Assembly (NCBI RefSeq): GCF_949628265.1
Contig: NC_088790.1
Coordinates: forward strand, 28,834,545-28,898,544
Source of the DNA: Cloeon dipterum
Lineage: Eukaryota > Arthropoda > Insecta > Ephemeroptera > Baetidae
Length of the DNA: 64,000 nucleotides
Reading direction: 5' to 3'
How positions within the stretch are numbered: the first letter of the stretch is position 1; each line of letters opens with the position of its first letter. Both the position numbers and the translations under genes were made by a program. Under the pieces are notes generated by a model. The model did no database searches. It was not told where the DNA came from and saw only the letters and a list, made by a program, of their open reading frames with translations. Positions 34,421 to 64,000 of this stretch are shown here, in pieces.

Positions 34421-35026
34421 TGTTCGTTTTTATTCTTTTCCCAAGCATAACCTTAAATCTCAAGTCATGTTTAATTTATTTTTATTTCTGAACCAACAAA
34501 AAATGCTTGAGAATGGCCTCCCTAATGCATTGGGGAGAAGATTTAAATTTATTCTTGATTAAATTTCCCATCAGGTGTGCGATGAAATAAAATCAGGGCG
34601 ACTTTGACTCATATTTTTTATTGATCCAAACAGAACAGAGAGAAGATTCAACACATTTCTAACTACGACAGCTACACGCAAAATTCTCGTTTCTAAAAGG
34701 AAAACGATGGTACGCGGTGAAAGATGAGATAAAAGCGGCCCGCAGAAAACACCAAGATGTGTCCAACGGGCAAAATGTTGGGATTTCGAGGGGAAAATGG
34801 AATTAAAAGTGGGTTTCTCCTCGCAGGACGCGTGAAATTCGCTCCAGGGCTGCGAGGAGAGGGTGTGCACCCCCAACTGTGTGTGCGGGGGTGCTCTCGA
34901 GCGAGCGGCCGGTGCTGTTTGCAAACAGCGGTGGCCGTCGAGACCTCTCGATGCCTGCCTTTTGTTTCTCAAGTGTTGAATCAAGCCTTCAAATGCGAGC
35001 GGGTGACGCCCGAGCCCCAAAAGCGC
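34420..35026 (-). other. SMG1 3' untranslated region and flank, source of repeats in the array
   Basis: A minus-strand AATAAA (TTTATT at 34617-34622 on the plus strand) lies about 400 bases after the SMG1 stop codon and is the likely poly(A) signal. The stretch 34690-34930 recurs at 14260-14525 and 26945-27190, and 34440-34690 recurs at 26700-26945 and in part inside the palindrome at 19114-19948. Confidence 0.6.
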
Positions 35027-57792
<22,766 letters not shown>

Positions 57793-58248
57793 TTTGTGTA
57801 CAGCGTCCAAATCTACAAATTTGTGAGGGTTTATTTTAATTAATATAATTGAATTAATAAAGTTAGGTAATAATTTTCGAAAGCTTTTGTGTTTCTTTTG
57901 TTATTCATAATTTTCCTTGTTTTTAAAAACTAATCATTTTAATTTTATATTATTCTGAGAGAAATAGTAAACAAAAACAATCCAGAAAATCTTAATTAGC
58001 TGCTTAGAGGAGCACCTTTAATTTTTTGTACTTAATTTCTCTTGAAATCGAATGAATGCCGGTCTGTTAAGCAATCAAAAATTCAAAACAAACACCAAAA
58101 CGATCGTTTAATGTTAGGCAATGTTACCTAATTTCACGTCCAATAAGTAAAGGTGGAATAAAGCCAGAGAGTGGTCAGATGAAAAACCATGCCGAACTGC
58201 AATGAGTGATAATTCGCAAGGATTTGCAGAAATAGCTGCAACACTTAC

Positions 58249-58875
58249 TTTAGCAAGTTCTGTTTACACCTGGTCAGGATATCTCTTCTCTTCTGAAACA
58301 TCTACCACCATGTGCTCTCTTTCGTGATGAAAACAGGAGGAAAAAATTAGATCTGCACCCAATAACAGATGCCAGCTTCCTGTTGCCCGAAATTCACAGC
58401 CAATCAAAATTCGTGTTTTCAAAAATTCAAGCCTATGATTGGTTAGTGCTGCGCTCTGTTGTTATTTCAAGCAATCATTCTCCCACTCTCATTTACTGCC
58501 GACTGAATGAAGTTAGCCACCATTCACTATGTGATATCGATGGTCGATGATTTGCTGAAAAAGCGCGCGCAGTTCGAAAAGCTGTGTGATGAACTCGGGC
58601 AGGACCGTCTCCTGAGGAATTCGGACAGAAAAAGAGCAATATTCCCGCCGTGATGGACACCTGTGGTCAATTAACCCTCTAATCGAACGCCGGTAAGCAT
58701 TTTACGCACGATTAGCGACGAGACGACGCGATTCGCGAGCTTTTCCGTCCATTTTCGCGGAAAATGGTCGCATGCTGCTTGACCACGATCTGTCTTCTTT
58801 CCAGGCGAACTCGACAAACAGCCAAAAATGAAAAAACCCAAGTCGAAACGCATTTGAGACGACAACAACTGAAAT
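58249..58875. promoter_or_regulatory. Shared divergent promoter region of SMG1 and the TMEM170 gene
   Basis: The presumed untranslated first exon of SMG1 (minus strand, donor at 58249) and the start codon of the TMEM170 gene (58876, plus strand) lie about 630 bp apart, head to head. No separate gene fits between them, so one bidirectional promoter is likely. A plus-strand donor-like GCCG|GTAAGC at about 58690 may mark an untranslated exon of the TMEM170 gene. Transcription starts cannot be placed from sequence alone. Confidence 0.5.
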
Positions 58876-59357
58876 ATGAAGCCACTGCACGACACTCTCT
58901 ACACATTTGGAGGTGCGTAAAGGAGAATTTTTTATTACTGCAAAATTATCGATTAAAATTTCCTTTCAGAGATGTGGTACCAAATATTCCTGTGGGCTTT
59001 ACTGTCTTCAGTCGTAATACACATCGCCGCAGCGGCGATTTCGTTTGCCATCCTCAGGAGGCACCGAATAGGAAAGTAAGTGTTGGATTTTTCGGCCTTG
59101 CACCGGATAAAAATCAATCCTCGAGGAATCCATATGACTGATTTTTTTTCGTGTGTGGCAGATTTTTCCCTCTGCTGCTGTTGCTAATGGGCATATCTAG
59201 TCCGGTGACAACCGGCGCTGTGAACTCGGCGGTGATCTCGTTCGTGTACTGCGCCGCCAACATCACCATGCTCGAGTGGCACGCGCTCGTGTGGGGCGTG
59301 GGCCAGACGGCGTTGGCCGCCGGCATCGGCGTCACTCGGATCCTGGCCACCCTCTGA
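58876..59357 (+). CDS. TMEM170-family membrane protein
   Basis: Three exons (58876-58912, 58970-59075, 59162-59357) give 112 residues from MKPLHDTLYTFGEMWYQIF to VTRILATL. Three hydrophobic helices are visible: residues about 15-40 (WYQIFLWALLSSVVIHIAAA), 49-80 and 90-110. The N-terminal MWYxxFLWAL, the central LLLMGISSPVTTGAVNSA and the closing RILATL are the hallmarks of the TMEM170 family, ER and nuclear-envelope proteins linked to membrane shape. All splice sites are consensus. The start at 58876 is the only ATG in phase with exon 2 in this exon. The gene lies head to head with SMG1. Confidence 0.9.
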
Positions 59358-60403
59358 CCGGACCAAAGGATGCGCCAGACAATAAGCATGCTCATTTCGT
59401 TGGGTCAAGACTGTTGTTCACGCCATCATTGCCAATTACTGCTACGATGCATACACACACACACTATTCCGAGTCATTAATAACATTGTTTATTTTTCCT
59501 ATATTTGAATGTGCGTACAAATGATATAATTATATTAAATTAAGCGGCCGTTAAGTTAAAACGTGAATTTTTCTTCATACGAAATCACTTGATTTTCTGG
59601 GTTTTATGGTCAGCGGAGGAAATCGATAAGAAAAAATCGTTAAAACTTAAGCAGTTATTTTTTTAAGAGATTCTAATTACTTTAGGAAATTAAAAGAACT
59701 TGTAAAACCTCTTAAATTGTCAGTTATGTAACAAGGATTAGTGACGTCACTAGCTACTGGTGACGTCATCAAAATTTCCTTTTTTTAATTATTAAGAAGT
59801 GTTGATCGACTATTTTATAATTAATCTAGAAGCAGATAAACTAAGGCTATCAAACCATATTTTTTGACCCAATCGACAGTTTTTTTATATTTATAGATTT
59901 AAAACCAAAGAAAATATTGCACGTTTTTTGTTTTGGACACTCTTACTCTAGTTCTGGGCCCTGCGTTTGTGACGAAAGAATAGTAATTTATATTTACACG
60001 GAAATTAAAAACCCCACATAAAAAAGATTAATTTTTCCTTCTTTAATTTAGGTTTATAAGAATCGCTCGGCTTTTAATATTTTTTTTAGATTGCTAAAAC
60101 CAGAAATATTTTAAAAATACAATAATTTACAGTAAAAATAAATACTAGCTCGGTTGCTTTAAAATTCATTAATTACACAAAAACATTTTTACTGTTATGT
60201 TTAATTGGTATATTTATTTTTAAAATGTTAAAACGCATTCAAACTCCTGGTTGGATTCTAGATCTTAAACCAAAAAAAAAATCACAAATTTACTCTAATC
60301 TGCAATTTTTTTCATTTTTTTCTTGATCAAATGAGGGTTACTCCAAACGCTCCTAAAATTTTCGAGAATTTTCCTAAACCTTTGATCTCAATTGCAGGGG
60401 ATT
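59358..60403. other. Convergent 3' flanks of TMEM170 gene and tektin gene
   Basis: AT-rich sequence with a short CA repeat (59451-59464) in the likely TMEM170 3' untranslated region. The rest holds no supported gene. A minus-strand AATAAA at 60404-60409 would serve the tektin gene. Confidence 0.45.
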
Positions 60404-60563
60404 TTTATTTCATTGCAATAAAAATAATTTAATTCCATACTAAATTCACACAATTCTGTTTTTAAATGGAATAACTCCTCTGCAAATTTTTCGCAAGGAT
60501 TTTTTGGTGAATTTTCTTCTTTCTTTTGAACAAAATATCCTATTACAATAAAACAGCTTGAAA

Positions 60564-62613
60564 TTAAAGTTGGGACGAGTGCGACTGGGTGACCTGCTCC
60601 TCAGCGTGTCCGAGCTGCGACCTGCTGGCCAGGCAGCGCATTTCAAGGGCCAGGGCGCGGTTCTTGTCCTCCATGTCCAACTCCACTTTGGACAGTTGCG
60701 TCCGCAGCGACTCGTACGCCGACCTTTCCCGAAATTAATTTTAAAAAATTCTCAAAATTTCTCCTCACCTGGCGTATTCGGTCCGCTGCTGCAATTTCGC
60801 CTGCGACAGGGCCAGGGTGGCGCTCTCGACTGCCAGATTCTCCTGAGGCTCGTCCTGGCACCTTTGCGGCCCGGCGGGTCTGCTCGTGCGGCCTTCGTGT
60901 CTCGTTTCGCAAAGTGCGCGAGGCAGCTCCAGAGACTCGTCGGCTTGCTCCAGCTGGTGGATTTCTTCGTCCAGCTTTTCCATTTCCGCCAGAATCTGGT
61001 TTAAATTAAAATGTTAAAATTTACCTGAAAAAATTCAGATTTAATTTTTTTATTGATTGCAGGAATCAGCACTCTTATAAATTAATTCAATTAATTATAA
61101 AGACCATTTCTGTTTGCCTCTTGAGCCTGTCGATGGCGATTTTGATCTCGTGGACACGCTGCCTGAAGCTGGCGCACGTTTCGTCCTGGCGGGCCCAATT
61201 GGCGTTCCGCGCGTCCTCCACGGCCCTGAGCATGGTCTCCCTGAGCGCCCGCGACTGCTGACACTCTTTACCCTGCTTCTCCACCAGCTCCTGGCAGTGA
61301 AACAGCCAACTCTCCGGTGCTGAACTCCTGATACCCAAATTCAATTTGTTTAAAATCATGAAAAAAGCAATTATTCCAATTCAACTTATTTCAATTTATA
61401 AATCGAAAGAACCACATTGATCGGGATCTTTTTTTAATTTCCTAATTTAGAGATTTTTTAGACCAATTGAGCCTAGAAAAAATTTATTTAGAAAATCATC
61501 TTACTAAATCTACTATAAAAAAATTGAAATTAATCTCAAAATCCTCTAAGTATTAAATTTTTTACTTTGGCGGGACTCGATCCGGCTCAGGGCGTCGTGC
61601 CAGTCCAGGAGAATCGGTGGTGAGGGCCAGCATATTTGTGTCAATGTCCAACGCGGTCGTCTGCTCGCTGATGTTGAAGCGGAGGCTGTCGATCAGGGTA
61701 CTCAGGGAATCGACCATGCTCCAGGCGTCGGCGTTGAGAGCAGACAAAATTCCCTTATGCGTCTCGTACGTTTGCAGCTCCTAAAATAATTAAAAAAATT
61801 AATTAAACTATAGGAATCTAATTTCCTCTTCTCACGTCCTTTAGTCGAGCCGTAACAGGGTCGACAGTGAGCTCGTCAGGGCGTCTTTGGTCCCTGAGGT
61901 ACAGGCACTGGGCTATGACGTCCAGGGGTGGCAACAGGGCCTCATTAAGGTACGTCTCCAGGTACTTTTTCACCTCGGAGAGCGCCATCCTCTCGTGCTC
62001 GGCGGCCGCGTGGCTCCGCTCCAAGGTCCTTAGCCACTCTTGAACCAACGACACCCTATTTTTGACGCGGAATTATGATAAATTCTAGGTTTTTTTACAT
62101 TTGAAATAGTAGGCAGAGAAGAGCCTGATTAAATTGTTTTAAAATTATAAAATTAAATAAAACAAATTAATTTTGCTTTTTACAAGCTGGTTTAAAATTC
62201 ATGAAAACTTTGCAAAAATATTCATTGTGTTTTCAAAGGTGTTTTATTTCTATTTTACCTTTGAAAATTAATTAATTATACCCTTTGCGCATAGCATATT
62301 CTGCCAATCAATATTTATTTCTTGCAATTTTTTCATAAATAAAATTAAAAAATGATTTGTGCTCCACTTGTCTTTGTGACAAATTCAACGATTTATTTTA
62401 CCTATCGGACAGGAGTTTTTCGTTTTGGTAGCGGTCCCACTTGGTTTGGATTCGAGCCGCAGAGCGGAGAATCGAGGCGTCCTCCCGCTCCAAGGCAGAC
62501 ACGGACATCAGTTTGTCGCTCGTGTTGAGACTCTGCTCGTTCCTGCATTTCCAGTCGTTCAGGGTCACCCTTTGGCAGCCCTTGTCCCCTTTTTCCAGGG
62601 CGTATAAAGACAT
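60564..62613 (-). CDS. Tektin-family protein
   Basis: Tektins are coiled-coil proteins lining the doublet microtubules of cilia and sperm flagella. Six exons join in phase: 62613-62402, 62055-61836, 61780-61566, 61327-61105, 60995-60769 and 60723-60564 (stop TAA), for 418 residues, the usual tektin size. Recognisable parts are TKWDRYQNEKLLSDR near residue 70, YLNEALLPPLDVIAQCLYLR, APESWLFH at the start of the second half and LKRQTEM. The tektin nonapeptide (normally RPNVELCRD) is degenerate here: RPAGPQRCQD, one residue longer, in CETRHEGRTSRPAGPQRCQD. Long heptad stretches fit a coiled coil. I cannot assign the tektin subtype; resemblance is closest to the tektin-3/4 type, by eye only. Confidence 0.8.
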
Positions 62614-62935
62614 AATTAATTTTTAGTTCCTCTCCGCGTTTCCTGCTTTGTTTGCGAAACCATAGCTACGCATTTTATTGATCGATTTCTGGATTAATTG
62701 ATGGGAAAACCCACAAAATCCCTTGAAATTATTATTAATTCCAGCGAGAAATATTTTTAGTTTTCGTAACATTTTAAAAATACTTCTCATTTTATTTTTC
62801 TGACACTCTCGCCTTGCGGTGGAAGAAAACTGCACCGCCAAACATCTGTTCAGTGCAGGTTGCATACCTTTTCCCCGCGATTTGAGAATTATTTTTCAAT
62901 AAAACAGTCGTTGCTCATTCGGTTTAATATACAAA
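62614..62935. other. Upstream region of the tektin gene
   Basis: Sequence between the tektin start codon and the poly(A) signal of the next gene. A short minus-strand frame (62623-62865) shows no recognisable protein. The tektin promoter must lie here or overlap the 3' end of the next gene, since both are on the minus strand. Confidence 0.4.
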
Positions 62936-62941
62936 TTTATT
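62936..62941 (-). terminator. Poly(A) signal of the right-edge gene
   Basis: AATAAA on the minus strand about 430 bases after the stop codon at 63375. It implies a 3' untranslated region of about 440 bases. Confidence 0.5.
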
Positions 62942-63374
62942 GTATGAAAAGAACAGGGAAATAAATATACATATTGATTGTTATCGAAGGGAACCCTACG
63001 TAAAAAGGCGCTTTCTCAGCTGAAACTGTGCGTCGGCTCCTAACGAGTGAACAAACATATACACATAAAATAATAGCATTTAAATGCACATCTCCCTAAG
63101 CTTTCGACATGACACAAAAAGACACTTATCACAGATTTCGAAAGGTCCATTAAAAAGGCTAAAAATGGTAATAGTCATAACTGATGTGACTGCGTGGTAA
63201 AAATAATTAATCGTGTTTGTGTTTCTGTGGTTAACGCGTTGGAGGTAAAAGCCCGGCTTTTCCCTTCGGAGGCGAGACTGGCACGTCAGTTGATTCTCAA
63301 CCGGAATACTGTGTTTGCAGTGTGTGTGTGTATGAAATAATCTATACGCAGGTGGCACCGACATTTTCAATGTG

Positions 63375-64000
63375 TTACTGCATCGCCTGCTTCGTGTTAA
63401 TCAAGTTGTTGGAGTTCTGCAGGGGCAGCAGGTACAAGACGTTTTGGCCGTCCTTCTTGAACATGCCGCTCTGGGCCTCGTTCGACAGTTCGATTTTCAC
63501 GCTGCGACTCTTGTTGCCCAGTTTGCACTGGAAGTGCATGTTTACATTCACGTTCAGGTCTCGCCCGCACACCCTGAAACAAATTAATTCATTTTTTTAT
63601 TAAAAAATGTCATTTTGAAACATTTTCCTTTAGTTTAGTTTTTAAATATATTTTTTTAAATTCAGCGGGGACCAGATTCGTGCGATGCGCAGATATGGCA
63701 TCCTGTGGAGTATGGCGCGAAAAAACTGTCACGTGAAAATGTCAAAAAGAAGCAAGTTTTGGTCAATATTGTGACATATTGAGACATAATTGCACTAATT
63801 GTCTTTTTCATCGTAAAAACAAACTCGTGACACTCGCACGGCAATCCAAAGAGAGGTTTTTGCTCCCCACGTTCAGACGCCATCTTGGATCTGCGCAGTG
63901 CAAACCAATTTTATCGCACAGCATTTGCCTCCGCTGTTTAAATTTAAATTTTTCGACTTACTCGAAGTATCTGTGGCAAATGACACCGACGAGTTCGCCA
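63375..64000 (-). CDS. 3' end of an unrecognised protein-coding gene (partial)
   Basis: Two exons join in phase: one running off the right edge to 63962 (GELVGVICHRYFE, donor GTAAGT) and the last at 63573-63375 (VCGRDLNVNVNMHFQCKLGN and on to LINTKQAMQ, stop TAA). The joined codon gives RYFEVCGRDL. The visible 78 residues are polar, with alternating pattern (LNVNVNMHFQC, SVKIELSN) suggesting a beta-rich C-terminal domain. I do not recognise the family. The splice sites and uninterrupted frame make it a real gene. Confidence 0.65.
63574..63961. other. Last intron of the right-edge gene, with promoter-like motifs
   Basis: This 388-bp intron holds a GC-rich cluster at about 63868-63900. On the minus strand it reads TGCGCAG, then CCAAGATGGCGTC, resembling an NRF1 half-site and a YY1-type initiator. 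A small minus-strand frame (63662-63883, MASERGEQKP...) begins at that ATG but looks unlike a conserved protein. Confidence 0.35.

Noticed and set aside
59451-59464. CA microsatellite as a regulatory site
   Set aside because: A short simple repeat in a likely 3' untranslated region; nothing supports a function.

Overview
The window is eukaryotic nuclear DNA from an animal, most likely an arthropod and probably an insect. It is AT-rich, its genes are split by many short introns with GT..AG borders, and it holds metazoan genes: an SMG1 kinase, a TMEM170 membrane protein, a tektin and C2H2 zinc-finger genes. No feature pins down the species. All gene models below were built by hand from splice sites, reading phase and protein pattern.

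Region 1 (1 to about 30146) is a tandem array of a segment of about 12 kb: two full copies (1-11922, 11923-24094) and a third that breaks off near 30146. Each unit carries, in order, a module upstream of the LRR-like genes, a decayed exon that looks like a trypsin-type protease, a C2H2 zinc-finger gene on the minus strand, relic LRR-type exons on the plus strand and, in the two full units, a multi-exon leucine-rich gene on the minus strand. The copies differ by later events: a 5'-truncated LINE with a 12-bp target-site duplication in copy 1; a satellite block, a large palindrome and a second LINE end in copy 2; an extra N-terminal finger in the copy 3 zinc-finger gene. Pieces of the SMG1 3' flank recur in copies 2 and 3, which ties the array's origin to this locus.

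Region 2 (about 30.2-34.9 kb) holds a third, more diverged leucine-rich gene on the plus strand, with an inverted copy of the upstream module just before it. This looks like the older, inverted relative of the tandem genes.

Region 3 (35027-57792, minus strand) is a complete SMG1 gene. I could follow 45 coding exons in unbroken phase to a protein of 3311 residues, ending in the FATC tail. SMG1 is the PI3K-related kinase that phosphorylates UPF1 in nonsense-mediated mRNA decay. Its introns hold repeats, among them a foldback element with CRE-like and NRF1-like palindromes and a pair of related repeats.

Region 4 (58.2-64 kb) holds a small TMEM170-family gene head to head with SMG1, a tektin gene on the minus strand (418 residues) for ciliary or flagellar doublet microtubules, and the 3' end of an unrecognised minus-strand gene that runs off the right edge.

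The SMG1, TMEM170 and tektin part reads as ordinary conserved housekeeping sequence. The unusual part is the young, rearranging zinc-finger plus leucine-rich array next to it.
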